Assembly: GCA_037179385.1 (NCBI GenBank)
Contig: CM074195.1
Coordinates: 31,080,222 to 31,144,221, forward strand
DNA: 64,000 nucleotides
Direction of reading: 5' to 3'
Source: Holothuria scabra
Taxonomy: Eukaryota > Echinodermata > Holothuroidea > Aspidochirotida > Holothuriidae
Shown here: positions 1 to 13,600 of the stretch, piece after piece
How positions within the stretch are numbered: position 1 is the stretch's first letter
Layout: each line of letters starts with the position of its first letter
Notes under the pieces: generated by a model
Database searches by the model: none
Seen by the model: only the letters and a program-made list of their open reading frames with translations
What the model was told of the DNA's origin: nothing
Program-made: the position numbers and the translations under genes

Positions 1-161
1 TTAGTACATGAACATGTAATTTTAGTACATGAACGTGTATTCTTAGAACATCATCATATTTGGTGAGCCTTTTGGTGTGCCATAGATTTCTACACGGAAA
101 ATCATCGGGATTTCAGCAAATATTTTCACAGAAAGCACTGTTGACTATGCCTACCTTGTGC

Positions 162-255
162 GCTTGGTCGTCAGCAGGACGACCTCGCAAGCCTGTTTTT
201 GGTGCATTGTTGTGGTCCGAAGAAAATTTAGGTCGTCTCGTATGATCAGACGACC
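162..255. repeat. Two adjacent GGTCGTC/GACGACC hairpins
   Basis: GGTCGTC agcag GACGACC, within a longer GCTTG...CAAGC stem (162-192), is followed by GGTCGTCT cgtatgatc AGACGACC (231-255). Both stems are perfect and use the same heptamer. Confidence 0.6.
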
Positions 256-259
256 CCTA

Positions 260-900
260 ATTTCACATGCTGAACACACACCAAATATGAGCATAATCAC
301 ATGTACCATTCTCGAGATATTGTGTTTACAAGGTTTTGACCTTTTGACCTCTCGTGAGCCCAAATGACCTTTCATCTCCACCAAAAACAATAGGGATCAT
401 CTACTCAATATGGCCAATGCACACACCAAATATGCGGTAAGTCACACTTACTCTTCTTGAGATACCGTGTTTACAAGCAATTTCTAAGGAATTTACCTAT
501 TTACCTCTCGTGACCCCAAATGACCTTTGACCTCCACGAAAATCAATAGGGATCGTCCACTTAATATGACCATCCCACACATCAAATATGAGCATTGTCA
601 CATGCACTGTTCTCGAGATATCGTGTTTACAAGGTTTTGACCTTTTGACCTCTCGTGATCCCAAATGACCTTTGATCACCACCAAAAACAATAGGAATCA
701 TCTACTCAATATGACCAACCCACACACCAAATATGAGGTTAGTCACACTTACCCTTCTTGAGATATCATGTTTACAAGCAAACCGTCACATACATACACA
801 CATACACACACACACACACACACACGCATGACATCACCATCGCATAGATTCCCTTTCCTTCCTTGTAGACCGTGGGACAGAGTCCAAAATTCTTTCATTC
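260..900. repeat. TGACCT satellite, array 1 (about 3 units) with CA tail
   Basis: Units of about 140-158 bp with ccaaatgacctttgacctcc, caatagggatc and gagatatcgtgtttacaag. The array ends at 780 in gtttacaagcaa, then a CA microsatellite (790-825), gacatcaccatcgcatagattcc and gaccgtgggacagagtcc. The left edge is diffuse. Confidence 0.8.
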
Positions 901-1340
901 CGTGGCAAGCATCGGGGGTCTACACCAAATGTCCCTGAAAATGTTCTTTAAAATATTTACATTGATGAAAGGGTGATTCCCAATCGTGATAATTGCACAT
1001 TATTGAGAAAAGGATTAAAATTCAATCACATTTTTCGCCAAAAAAAACGAAAGTATTTCGTTTACAAAATACTTATGACGTAGTTACTTCCCAATCACAG
1101 ATCTTCATTCAGGTCACATGAGGATCACATGACAAGATCTGCCAGGTACCTCACAAAGTATAATGTCGTTAACAAACAAGACAATCTTAATATCAAAACA
1201 TAAACGATTCAGGTGCTTAATTCATTGTCTGGGAAACTCTTCATGGGATCTGTTATCATTCATAAGAATGACGGAATCTTAACATTTATCCTGTACCAAA
1301 GAACTCTTTGAATTGTTTGCTAACAAGAGAGATTTTGTGT
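830..1340. other. Gene-free, no recognised feature
   Basis: AT-rich spacer after array 1. I see no open frame, structured RNA or terminal repeats. Confidence 0.5.
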
Positions 1341-1507
1341 GCGCATTTAGATGATCGGCGACGGTGAACTGAACCAATGTGAATTACCAAGCACGATTCC
1401 CTATTGTTAGTGTTAGGCCTAATGTTAGTTACCACAACTTGAGAAGTCGAGCGATTCACCGACGTGTATTAGGATGATCAGAGCAAGAACCAAGGTACAG
1501 AACACAG
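1340..1507 (+). other. Candidate 5' non-coding exon and promoter
   Basis: A segment with several CpGs (atgatcggcgacgg, gagcgattcaccgacgtg) ends in CACAG|gtaagg, a good donor at 1508. The next good acceptor is at 2772. Inferred from splice signals and composition only. Confidence 0.3.
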
Positions 1508-2772
1508 GTAAGGGCCGAATTAAATTACTATATAACATAAATCATGAAAACTTGGTTGAATTACCAGTTTCGCTGGTCGTAAGACAGTGAAACTGTGCAA
1601 ACCTAGGCCTAGGCCTAAGCACGTTACAACACAGAATTGCCATAGACCTCAGAATCATAGGCCTAGTGTATAATCCCTTTCTAACCGTTTATTATTAAGG
1701 CATAACGTTACCCTTACTTATTAGCAAATAAGTGTGTGTATACAAACAGCATCAATGATGATCGTTCGAAGGCAGTCTCAATGCACAATTAAAGTTACTA
1801 AATCACGAGCAACTAACAAATAGCCCCTACTAGTGCTAGGCTAGGACTACACTAATGCTGCAAGTACCCAGCACAGTACTAGCTTACAGTTAGAAACAGG
1901 GTGGTAATCTGTGTCACATACATGTGTGATGATTGAAAATGGAATAAGCAAGGCATGAGATTTTAAATTAATGCTCACAAGTCACACTTAGGAATTGATG
2001 GACTGATTGATAAACCAGGAGTTACTGTGCTTGTCGAAGAGCTCAATTTTTAATGGGCCATAGTAAAGTAAGTGTTGGGGGGTATTCTAAAACCTGTGAT
2101 AACATCACGGCAGTGATGCATTGAATTTACCGTCATGGCTCACCATCACGTCACGTCCTGGAATTGGGTCCTGCTGTACTTTTTCAATGTTGTGTATAAA
2201 TTCTTAACGTTAGGTGCACACTCATGGATCAGTCTAGACTGTAAATTAATCCATGGAACTTTACCTTAAATTTGCTGTCACAGGCTCCATCAAACCAATA
2301 ACTTGACGTCACATCACCAGGGTATAAATTTGCGGCCTAGATGCAAGGATAATATTTTATTTATAAACATAGGTCCCAAACTCCTTATCTGCACACTGTT
2401 AGATTTGCTGTGTCAGCATGCATTCATTTTTAAAAGGCATTCCTAACGCACACAATACATTTCTCGGTGTATACTGTGTGGATCAAGGTAATCGACGGAA
2501 ATTTTGGCATGTCTGGAAAAAAAAACGCACAAGTTGATTTTCCATTGCCAGTGTGTAAAAAATGTAAATGCATGCAAGTTTTGAAATCATTGTAAGCCTA
2601 TGTGTTGTCAAAGTTATCATGGTACCGTCACTGATTTTGGTCATCATCACAGATTTTAACCTTGGTCACATACGTCACATCACTGAGTCGTCACAGATTT
2701 CAGACGATCTCATTTAAACTTGCCACAATAGCTTAGCCATATTTATGTTTTGCTTTCTACTTCATATTTCAG

Positions 2773-2848
2773 TCTTTTTGAAAGAAGGGCTAGAAAGGCA
2801 TGATGGGATGGCAACCTCAGATGAGAATCCAGCAAGGACTTGTCTGGT
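2773..2848 (+). CDS. Candidate coding exon, unknown product
   Basis: The acceptor catatttcag and donor CTG|gtaagt bracket 76 nt with an ATG (MATSDENPARTCL). A second segment with good sites, 3240-3284 (YVSGGHITDFLMWVK), keeps phase 0. Neither matches a family I know, and the gene's continuation is not identified. It could be the start of a gene running rightward, antisense to the missing end of HPS3. Confidence 0.25.
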
Positions 2849-2849
2849 A

Positions 2850-5800
2850 AGTTTTATTGTAAAGTTGGCGCAAAATGACAAATTACCAAGGACTCTGCTT
2901 CATTGACCATTTCCATACACTGTTATACTTCAAGAAGTGGTGGCAGTGTATACTGTAGCTGAGGGGATGTCTTTTCTTCACTTGATGCTGTTGATAGTAT
3001 GACTCAGCTTAAGTTTTTCACTGCCGTGATGAATAATTCATTTGTGAAGGTAAATGTTCAATCTTTGCCAATGATGCTGCAGGAGTCAGGTTTCGAGCAA
3101 CAAACAGCTACCAAAGACTCTCTTTGCCTTTGAGCTAGTCGGTTTCAATTTGCAGGGTAGATAGCTAGAGAATTGGCTGAAAATTACCACAACAGTCACA
3201 AGCAACCTTATCAAAAAAATTTTAGGCTGAAAGGTGCAGTATGTTTCTGGAGGTCATATAACAGACTTCCTAATGTGGGTCAAGGTCAGTTTCAATATTC
3301 TCGTTTAACTTGGATTCTCGACCATTCAAATTGCCAAGTCAAAAACACTGCAAAATTATATTTAAATTATATTTAAATTGTGATCTGTCAGTGATTTTTC
3401 TTTATTGCAATTTCTTTAATTGAGTAAATTGCCAACACAAAAACCATCACTGCATTAAATTTGTGTTCATGATTATATGTTGCAATGTTTGGCTGAATGA
3501 TGTATTAGTGTCCAAGAATGATGTCATGGCAAGGCTCCTGATATCTCGGTGGCCAATGAGATCTTTCAAACAATAGATAATAATAGTTTTTGTTGAAGAT
3601 CAAAGGGGTAGGGGGCATCTCTCTCTTTAGACCCCTCCAAGGAAAGTTGTAGGTTCTGGCAGTGAAATTACAGTACTGTAACACAGGAGTTTGAATTTTA
3701 CATTATTCACAACTTGATGTGTACAGAAAGTAAACAAAGAGATACAATGAGGTTAAATAAAGCATTTACTTCAGTTTTATTCTACTCTTTAATTTCTTTC
3801 ATAACCCACAGACACAGGACCAAAGCTGACACAGTCCGAACAACACCTGTTGATTTATGCGGGTTTTCATTTGCAATATCATTTGTCTCCTGCAGTCTGC
3901 ATCATACGTCAAACAGATACAACAACAGTGCGAACTGGAGTATTTGTAGGAAAACTGCAAAAAAAAATTCATCAGCGTTTGCAAAAAACTTGTTTGTGTA
4001 CCCATATTTGCTTGAACTGACTTTTCCAACTGCAAAGACAGGCCTTGATAATGCTGTGATAGGTCAGGTAAATGAAATGAAGACATTCCTGGATGTGATT
4101 CTGTGGTAAATTATAAGGAAATTTATCACTGAAATCGCATAGATGCTCTTTGACTTGCTGTTTAAAAACTGTAATGTTAATCAGAATTGTAGTGGAAGTG
4201 TTTACCAGAGATTTTTATGCCCTGTTACATGTTCCTTTCTTTGCATGTTTTTTTTTTTCTTGCAAAATCAATGAGTTATTTCACCTCGAAGCCAAGGGAT
4301 AAGGATTGATATTAGTAAAGGAATTTCAAAAGAAAATGTCGCTTTGCCTTCTACAGGATCAAGAAAAATGAAATGAGGCTTTTAAGCTTACAGTATTGTA
4401 TTTTCCAACTTTTTTGTGGATAGTATTTTCAAAAACAGTGTATTTTTAGCTCTTAGCTCAACCCACAAAGCGAGAGTAGAACTTTCATTATACTGTAGAG
4501 GGCAAAATGTCTGTCCCACTGAAAATGTCTGTCTCACTTTTCGAAAGGTTTCAGCCTCTGTAATTGCCCGTGGATTTTTTTGAAATTTTCTGTGCATGTG
4601 CCATTTTAGGATGGCAACAGATTTCCTTCCTAGCAACATGATAGACCGAAGAGAATTGGTACTGTTTGGCCATTTTGATAATTTTTCACGGTTTATTAGC
4701 CACAAGGCAAGTTCCCAATCAAGGCATTTTTATGGATATAGGCCTGTTCTAACAGTTGCCTGTGTCCATGAGTTCACAATCACCGATTTTTAATTTAACA
4801 CTTTTGTAGAAAGCACTATATAAATGGAATGTATTAATACAGGAGGAGAATTTCAGTATGCCAGAAAACTAATAAACTTTTTCTTGTTAATCATTTGCAT
4901 TTGTGAACTAGAAATCAAGAGCTGTGGTGCACATTGCTTGACCCCCAGTCACTCATGGAATATTTGTTTATTTATCTGATATGACAAACCACATTGCAAG
5001 TGTTCCACAGTTGTTGTTGCATCCTCATCCTTCATGAATGAATCCAGATTCCAGACATTATCATTGTATCTGTACCTACTGCCCACTCTCCTAAGTGGTG
5101 GTGCAAGGATATCAAAAGTGTTTGGGGGGGGGGCAAAAGAGAATGTTTGGAGCATAAAATTTCCATGCAGAAACTGAGCGAAAAGGGCTAGATCTGCAGG
5201 ACAGGTGAAGTGCCTGTTTCAGGTCCCCTGTGGTGTCCAGGGTGCAAAGGCCTTGGAAGCCAGACCCATAGCCCCCTTAAAATTCTTCACCCCTAAAAAC
5301 TTTAAAGTGTGCCAATGAATTAATACATCAGTGCAAATGTGCCCCCCCCCCCTTAAATATTTTGCCTCTGGAAAGGTTTTAGCCCACTTTCAATGCCTTG
5401 TCTGGCTATGGACCTGTTGGAGGCTTAGGTTTTAGCACATCCCTGGGTGAAAATTGAAGTCTCAGATTAAGTGTATTTAGTTTGGGAGATGATTGGGGCA
5501 CAAATGTTTTAACACGGGGGAGGGGCATGACTGCCCATGCCTCCGGCACCTCAAATTTTTCTTTCGCGTTGACCCGTCAGCTCCATATACAGTATTGATT
5601 TAGGGAAGCAATACTGGGTGTTGATTCATTTACTTCCATGAACATGAATTGTTACACCAACCTGGTGTAAAAAGGAAGCTGAAGTAGAGGGGGTACAAGG
5701 TTTGAGTAGTTGCTTACACGGGTGGGGTCTAAGGGAAGGGTTTTCCTGTTCACTTTGGAAATATTTGCTTTTGGAAGTGTGCTGGACCTAAGATACATTA

Positions 5801-7380
5801 TGGTACTTCATATATGACACATTGTGAAGCATATACAAATTACACATGACAGCGAATGGGGGAGGGAGTCTGCGCCCCTTCCCTGCATCTGCCACTGTCA
5901 TGTGATATCCAAATAAAACAACCCAGCCTGAGAACTGAAGAATAACCAGGCAAGCCCAACTAGCATCTACTACGTTCAACCCAAGAAGTTTTACCTTTTT
6001 TTATTATTCGCTACAGGGTGTGGTGGGATGGGGTGGGGTCTTGTGATTAAGGTCAAGATGGCTGAGTAAGCAACGTGCCACCAAGTACACAACTGAACTT
6101 GTCATAGAGAGATATGATGGTTTATCTGCATTTAAAACTGTATTATTGTTGTCTATAGATCATTTGGACAGCGCCCTCTACTACAATTATCCTCTTATAT
6201 CTTTGCCCCAGATGACATCTGTTTGAAAAAAAGTATGCAAATCATATGAAGAGGACTATCTTGATGATCCCATATCTGCAAAACCCAATTTTTGAGTCTA
6301 CTTTGAACACAGGAGAAATTGTTTTGTTTTGTACACAAGTATATGGGAATGGGTCGGCCATTTTGTCTCATTAATCATTAATGTGCAACTTTTGAATGTG
6401 GGAATCATTCTTTTCACTAAATTTGATCAATTTTCTCCCAATTGGTCACAGTTTTGCGTAGTCCCCTTGATGTTGCCACAGAAGTCAAGATTTAAAGCCT
6501 TTTTTGGACTCTGTCCCATGGTCTATTGGCCTACGGCAAGGAATCAAAAATGATTTCAATCTAGAGTTGACAGTTATAACCTAAAGAAAGTTTACCAAGT
6601 TGAGGGAGGAAAACCCTCAATTGGTTCAAACGGTTGTTTTTATTGATATGAAATTCAAAAGATGTAGAGTGGCTAACAATGCACAGCATGCACATAGGGT
6701 GTTCTGAATGCAATTTACGAATTGCATAAGAAGGGGGGGACAATGGATAGTTAATGGGAGGGATTTAGTAGTGACACAGTTGGGAGAATTGGAACTAAAT
6801 AGAATGATACAACATGAAAAGACTAATCTGTTATGTTGCTTCTTGCAAGAATCGCAGTGAGCAAAGGCCCTAATATTTAGGACACTTTATGTGAATGTCA
6901 ACTGCTTAATGAGAGCTGTTGTGGATTTTTTTGAATTTCAAATCAATCAAAAGGAGGTTGCCACTTGAGAACTGTGCTTTCTCATAACAAAAAAAATGTA
7001 CTTCAGGTGATGGGTGCTGGTCTTCAACATCAATATGTAAAACTGGTACTGTCAATTAACTGGTAAATGGAAAGCTAAATGTATAGAGTGTTTGTAGAGT
7101 TTTTTATTTCCCCCATAGGGTTATAAGATGTAACCAAACAAAGAATTGAAGATGTTTCAAAAAGTACAAAGGAAATCTTTACCATGATAGCCAAATGACT
7201 TCACAAACTGAATTTTCTAAAAGTACAGAATTCATTACAGAAATCAACGATCCTGTTAGATCTGCTCTAAAGTTTTCTCAACATTGGCCAGTGAAACTTC
7301 CTAGTTTATTTCCTCCAAGCTGCTCCTCTTAATGCATTCCACATGGAAATATTCATATTGTGAAACTCATACATGGTTAC
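2850..7380. other. Long stretch without a recognised gene
   Basis: It holds short random frames, homopolymer G/C runs near 5107 and 5341, a dispersed repeat at 4450-4715, and at 6505-6548 an inverted relative of the array 1 tail (gactctgtcccatggtc, ctacggcaaggaatc). HPS3 C-terminal exons were sought on the minus strand here and not found. Confidence 0.45.
4450..4715 (+). repeat. Dispersed repeat, copy 1
   Basis: Shares gaaaatgtctgtct, gtaattgcccgtggattttt, tttccttcc and ggccatttt...taatttttca with 44905-45085, same orientation, at roughly 80% by eye. No terminal repeats seen. Confidence 0.65.
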
Positions 7381-7448
7381 AAATCCTAAAGGGAATAAAA
7401 AGAAAATTGAATAAAGAGAGGGGGCAATCTTTGAACTTCAATCCATAC

Positions 7449-7623
7449 CTCTGCCAGATAGGTTAATTGCTCCTTATTTTTCCTGACAATTAAATCTTCC
7501 CTTCTGCTGCAAAGTCCCACTAGTTCATCCTCATATATCAGGTCAAAGGTTGCCATGGCTTGCTCAACCTCTCCTTTGGCAAGATAGATCTTTATGGCTG
7601 CTATGAAGTCCAGTGTTTTCCAT
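7449..7623 (-). CDS. HPS3: HPS3 exon 10, last one visible
   Basis: 175 nt, residues about 622-680; acceptor gtccttcag, donor GAG|gtatgg. It encodes TLDFIAAIKIYLAKGEVEQA and LVGLCSRREDLIVRKNKEQL, matching human LVTLTKAAVALKMGDLD and FILEPRLLIQQRKGQI. The next strong acceptor (ends at 7386) would add only two codons before TAA, so either the gene ends here or the real next exon lies further left. Confidence 0.82.
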
Positions 7624-10600
7624 CTGAAGGACATAAAATCAAAACATTGGGTTTCGTAAGATGGAGTTTTACAGCCCAGTTTCCAACCAATTGGTTGAAG
7701 TCAAGCCAGCCATGGCCTTTTTCTAGATGTAGCTCACTGGCTTGTTTTCCCTACTACATTGCTTATGCTGAGCACCAAGCACAGTGGAAGCAGGTTCCAT
7801 TTTTACATTCTCCAGTTTGCACTATTGGGAAAAAACTTCACCAAAATATCTTACTCCATTCAGACCTTCCTGAAATCACAAATTAGAGTTAATCTTCCAG
7901 ATTATAACAAGACCAGGGCTCTAATTTTGAGGCTTGCGAGTGAAAAAGTGCACTACCACTCACCTCAGTTCTCTCAGAGAAAAGTGATATTTGCACATTT
8001 GGGGCAGATAAACAATTGTAACTAAGATAAATGTATAAAAGTTAAATAAAACAGCAAAACTTCAATAAAAGAGCACACATGCTTACAACACTCCTTATTT
8101 TCCTGAAGAGTTTGATTTGCAGCCTGGCTAACCTAAAACTAAGGGGCTGCAAAACCCTTTATCCCACCAAACCCAACTGTATCACATCAATAGACCTATT
8201 TCCAAATAGCAATTGCAAAGGATTGTGGGAGAGAGTTTTGGTGTGCGTCATTTTTGTCAATGGCATTTTACTGTGGTGAAAATTTACGTATACCCAAAAC
8301 ATATCCCACAATGCATTGTAATTGCTATTTGGAAATAAGTCTATGATAAGGTCAGGATATTTGCCTACTTGCTGGTCTCAAGAGTCGACTATGCATAAAA
8401 GATCTGTACAGATCTGCTGGTCTCAAGAGTCAACTATGCATAAAGATCTGTACAGATCTAGAGCACAAATTTGAGAAAGAAATCTAACAAGATGCCAGTG
8501 AAGCTTAATCCTCAGAAACTATTTTGTTACCTGAATCTTCAAGTCCTCCCTATCTCTCCAACTTAACTTAATGTCTATACTTACTTATGCTTTTCACCCA
8601 TTTTAATAGGAAATTTCAAAAGTGTGTTAAGATATTCAAACTTTCATGCCATCTTGAAAGTACTACAAACACTGCCTTAAAAAGAAAATAAAATAAAATG
8701 GCCGCTCACTGGTATGTCTGTCCTTGTATCAGTCTCTTTTTAAGTTTTTCCAGGACTTGGCCTGCTTTCTCTAAATCAAACTTTCCTTGAAGGTGTGGAG
8801 CTACCAGAATCTCTGAACAAAGCCCTGGTTGGTGTTTCAACATGATTTCTAGTACTGCAGATAGGCATTCCTGTAATACAAAAGAACATACTGTAACTCA
8901 ACATGATGCTAGCTGGAGGGAATAGCAAGTTTTAGCCATCTCAGGCTGGCAGCTAATAATCCAGAATCTATCAGAGAACTTCCTCTTCAGCTGTCTTGAG
9001 ATCAATAAAGTTAAAAGCGTTTGCCCCTTCAAAGACTATTTGCTCAATAGAGCAACAAGGTTAGTTTAAAGAGTGTTAACTGCTACAATAACAGAGACCA
9101 GTTTACCCGAGAAAACACCTTTTTCTCAGGCAAAATTGGCTAAAACATCCTATTCAAACCCAGCAGCATGAAATACTGAAAAAAATTACTTAACTGTGGA
9201 ATTAAAATATTGTAGCCTTCATCCAATTTGGAAAATAAAATTTCTAAAAAATGTCTATTTTCTTTCAGACTTGATGTCTGAATAAAATAACATAGCAGTT
9301 ACTCTTTACCTGTTTAGCACAAATTTTTAATGTGAACACATACAGTGTTGCAACATTGAGAGATTGTACACAGGACAGGACAAGAGTATCTTCACATTTC
9401 ATATGCCTCTTTATTGTCTAATGTATTTGTTCTGAAGTATAACCCCTCTTTTTTCTTGACAAAATTACAAGGTGTTCGGAAAAGTAACCTCAAGCAGTGA
9501 AGAGCATTACACTGCATCTTGTAAACTAATAAACTTGTGAACTTATTCTGTGAACTGGGAATTTTGTTAACAACTCCATTCCAAAAAAGGAGGAACTAGC
9601 AAAATATGACAAAAAATCAACTAGAGTCATATCACTTTCATTCTTGACATCTCAGCCTACATAAATGATACCTGTTCCAGGTAAGTTTTGAAGGAGAACA
9701 AACAAATATTATTTCAGAAATTGATTTTATTGAATTTGTTATTCAAAGAGACCACTTTGTCGTGTTGATGGTCATTTTGTCTGTTCATCATGTTATGTAT
9801 ACGTCACACAAACAGGCCAGGTATCGTTTCTACTGTTCAAAGGTGTAAAGCCATTTGTTTTCACCACTTCTTAGCAATGGAACCTTTTCACAATGTGGTT
9901 AAGTAGTGCAAGGCATTAGTTCACTTTATGAGCTCAATGAAATGTAACATTATGCTCAGTCCTTACACCATGCTACCAAACAGAAAAAGGATATTTCAAC
10001 ATTTTTATTTCATAATAAAATGAAAGGATCCAACATAAGCATAAATTTACCAAGTTCATTTTAAAATGGCTTCATATTTGAAAACTTCCAAAAAGTATTA
10101 TCTTCCATACTCCAGACTGCCAGGCATTTCAAACATTTGATTTCAAAGAATTCAATATGATACTTGCACAAAGAAGGTATTTAATCTATCACTTCGAACT
10201 AGGTTACCCAACTCCATATTTGCTACAACAAATACTGAACAAGTCCAGAGAAGATGATATCCATTCAAAAAAATAAGGGTCATTATTCTTAGTGTGCTGT
10301 ATGCACAGACATTCTTGCACTTTTACACATAAATATACTTTAAACGTTTTAAACAGGCATCTTACTATATATAGAGCTCAAAGGTTGCACATAACTTTAT
10401 ATATACCTGACTGGCATTGACACAAGCTTTTTCTTGAAACACAGCATCTTCCAGATAATAGAGCAGTCCTCTGCTTATGGCTTCATCCTGAAATGAATAA
10501 AAATATTAGCTACATTGGCATTAGGCTACATTGGAAAATGCATTCCATTAAATGACAATATGGATTATATATGTGTCTACTGTAGCAAAGATCCAAGCAT

Positions 10601-13600
10601 GAGCCACCGATAACCTAACAAAATCAAAAAGGTGAATGGAAACATTAGAGGTTGACTGAACTTGTAAAGAGCAATCATAATGTCTCACTTTCGCTTCCAG
10701 GAATCCTGGACAAAAGTATTCTGCCAATGAAAGCCATTTTTCTACTGACAGTTTAATGCAGGTGTTTCTAGTATTAGAAAATCTAAAAGGATTGGTGCCA
10801 TAGCAATATATGCTAATTATTTCAAATGTTGAAAATGGTGGAATGGTTGGTAACCATATAGGGTCAGTCAGAGACACATTGCTTCAATTCCATTGCGCCC
10901 TCTTAGAAAACATGGTGTTGGAGTGGAAACAAATATATTGGCCATATTTTGCATGTGGGATTGTTTTTCAAGTGCAGGGATTATTTTCGCTCGAGGAGTA
11001 CAGTGTCTGATATGATCATACTATGGTCAGCTGCTGTTTTCACTCCAGCTTTGCTAACTTAGGTATTTAAAAGACAAGGATACTAGAAAGAGGAAGGGAT
11101 TTGAGGTTCTTCCTTTGCCAATCAAAATACTTGAAATATTTTTGTATGTATGAAGCCTCCTTTGGGGGCAAAACAAACCAACACAGACAAATGCAGACAG
11201 CTTGATTTGTCAACCAGCAGAATACGTGCTTAATCTGTTACAAGTGCAGGTAGAATTCTTATGCATCAGGGAATAATTTAGTACAGAATTTTTGCATAAC
11301 ATTTTTGCGATACAAGTTCCATTTTGTGTAGCAATTTTCAAAATTTGCATAGCAGTTTTCACTGTCATACTTTTCTTCTGTTATGCAGTACTCTGATTCA
11401 TGCCCAGATGCTATTCCCCGCTATGATACGGTGTTCAGTTATGCTGAAACTAAACCTAAACATTGACTTAATGTGACAGCACTCTTCCACGAAAAGTCCT
11501 GTCTGCAATAATTCTTTATGGATCTGAAGAAACAAGGCACAAAATGCTGAGTTCAATTCCATATCGGACTGAATCAGCTCCTTGCTTTGACATAGGCCTT
11601 CAGTGTAAGGTTCTCCAGAGAGCGAGTCAAAACATTCACTCAACAAGCTTGATGCACTGTGTGCTAACAAACTGGAACAAGGCCAGAAGACAGTCAGTAC
11701 CTTATTGTTTTTCTTCCACCATGATAATAAGCAGTTTGCATGCTTCTTAAATCCTGGGAATTTTCCTAAATTTCGATCTTGCAATCTATTTCTAAAAGTG
11801 TTCTCAAACTTCTCATATGTATAACATACAAGGCCTACTGCTACAGCCTCATTCAGGGTAGTCAGAACGATATCAATTTGAAAGATGCCCAATATAATCA
11901 AATTTTCACAAATTTCATAAAATAATTATGAGGCACGTGTAAAATACTCCTGCTAAGCCCTTCATACTATTTTCGAAAGATTAACCCCTGTAATTTTGCC
12001 CTATGATGCTTTTTTCTTCTGAGTTGTTTGTGCTAGACCTTGCACTATCCTAACGTGTTTGCATATGGAGATGTGTAGAGCCTAGGCTGTCTTGTGTTTT
12101 ATGTGGAAGAAGTTTGATCCCTATGGGAAGTCTCCGAGCTATCGAAACACTACCACGTACAGAGTGCCTCATACTTCACACACAGCTGCATACGTCGCAC
12201 CATCGACAATGTAACTAGCAGTGAAAAGGTGCACGTAAAAGTTTCGTGAATTACCTTGCTGTTTTGAACACACTCAGGTGTCTGGGTTCTTTTAATATTG
12301 CTGCTTTTTTGCAGTGTTTCGTTGCTTGACAAGTGTGCGTGTACAAATTATATATTGAACAGTTGTAGGCCTTCGTGCAGTATTCCCGTTGTCATTTCCA
12401 TTCACCAAGTACCAGAGCTTTTGCTCGGAAATTGTATCGCAAATTTTGCTACACATATTTTTATTTGTGTCGCAAATCTGTAACTTTGCATCGCATTTTG
12501 CGATGCGATACCGGATAAATTATTCCTTGTGCATGTGGCCATGTTTTCCATTGTTCTGTCCAAAGGATGACTTCAGTGTGTCATCAATGAAGAACATACA
12601 GTAGAATTGTTTAGATGCTCTTAAACTGGTTCGGAGCCCCTTGGAGTCTCTTGTGAAGGTCATAAGAAAGTCTTTCAGTCTTTACTGAGCTGAAATGAAA
12701 CTGACAATGACTACGTTTTAGCTATTCATGAAAATTTTGAAAATGCATGGTGTCAATCCATACATTTAGACATGTGCACATTATCTGAAACCCTTGTACA
12801 AGGATAATTATTTGCCAAAAAATGTATCTTGCATTTATATGGGTAGGAAATGCTAATATTATTTCTTTCTTTTACACTTTTTTGTCTGTTTGTTTTCAGC
12901 CTCATGTAGTCGTTTCACAATCTACTGTAGGTATGTCTTTGTTTCAAAGCACAAATAAAGTACACATATATAATAACTGTAATTTTTTTTTCATTTCCTT
13001 TACTCCTACTTTTCTTGCATATCTCATTGCACCATTGCATGCAATCATTTCACCATCTAGGTCTGTTTTTCAACACACAAAAAGCACCAATGCATAATCT
13101 CTGGGATTCCCTCTCATTCACCTACCCCTACTTTTTTTCTTATTGTTTTATAATGTAAATGAATATTGCATATACCGTCTGGGTTGTAACCAAAAAGATC
13201 TAATTGTAGGACCCAAATCTCATTGAAGACCATCTACATGTAAAACGACAATTAGCTGTTGTCCAGCGTACATTTTGCACAAACACACTTCCCAGATGGG
13301 AGGAAAATAGAACTCTATATGTCTTTTTTCTCAGTTTATTATTAAAGCAGTAACACTAGCAGTGTCTTGGGGCAATTTTCTTGGGCAAATTGAGAATTTA
13401 GTGAAGAGATTTGGTGACAAATTGCTGGGTGATTTATGATAATAGTGGAGATTTGTGGGCAGGAAGGACTTCATGTTAGCATCAGTATGGGTCAGCAAAG
13501 ATCAGTGTGTGTTTTTTCTGTTCCTCATCTACCCCATGCTAAGAAAATTCCCATAAGACTACAATCCCAAGTAGTTCCACACAGCTTGGAAAGTCGTGTC

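Noticed and set aside
3714..4109. 131-codon plus-strand ORF as a gene
   Set aside because: No recognised domain, start and end have no splice or promoter context. Another frame (SEQHLLIYAGFHLQ) after an acceptor-like AG at about 3834 is suggestive but not enough.
10548..10877. HPS3 exon (109-codon minus ORF)
   Set aside because: Exons 7 and 8 join in phase without it, and it resembles no part of HPS3; no good splice sites at its edges.
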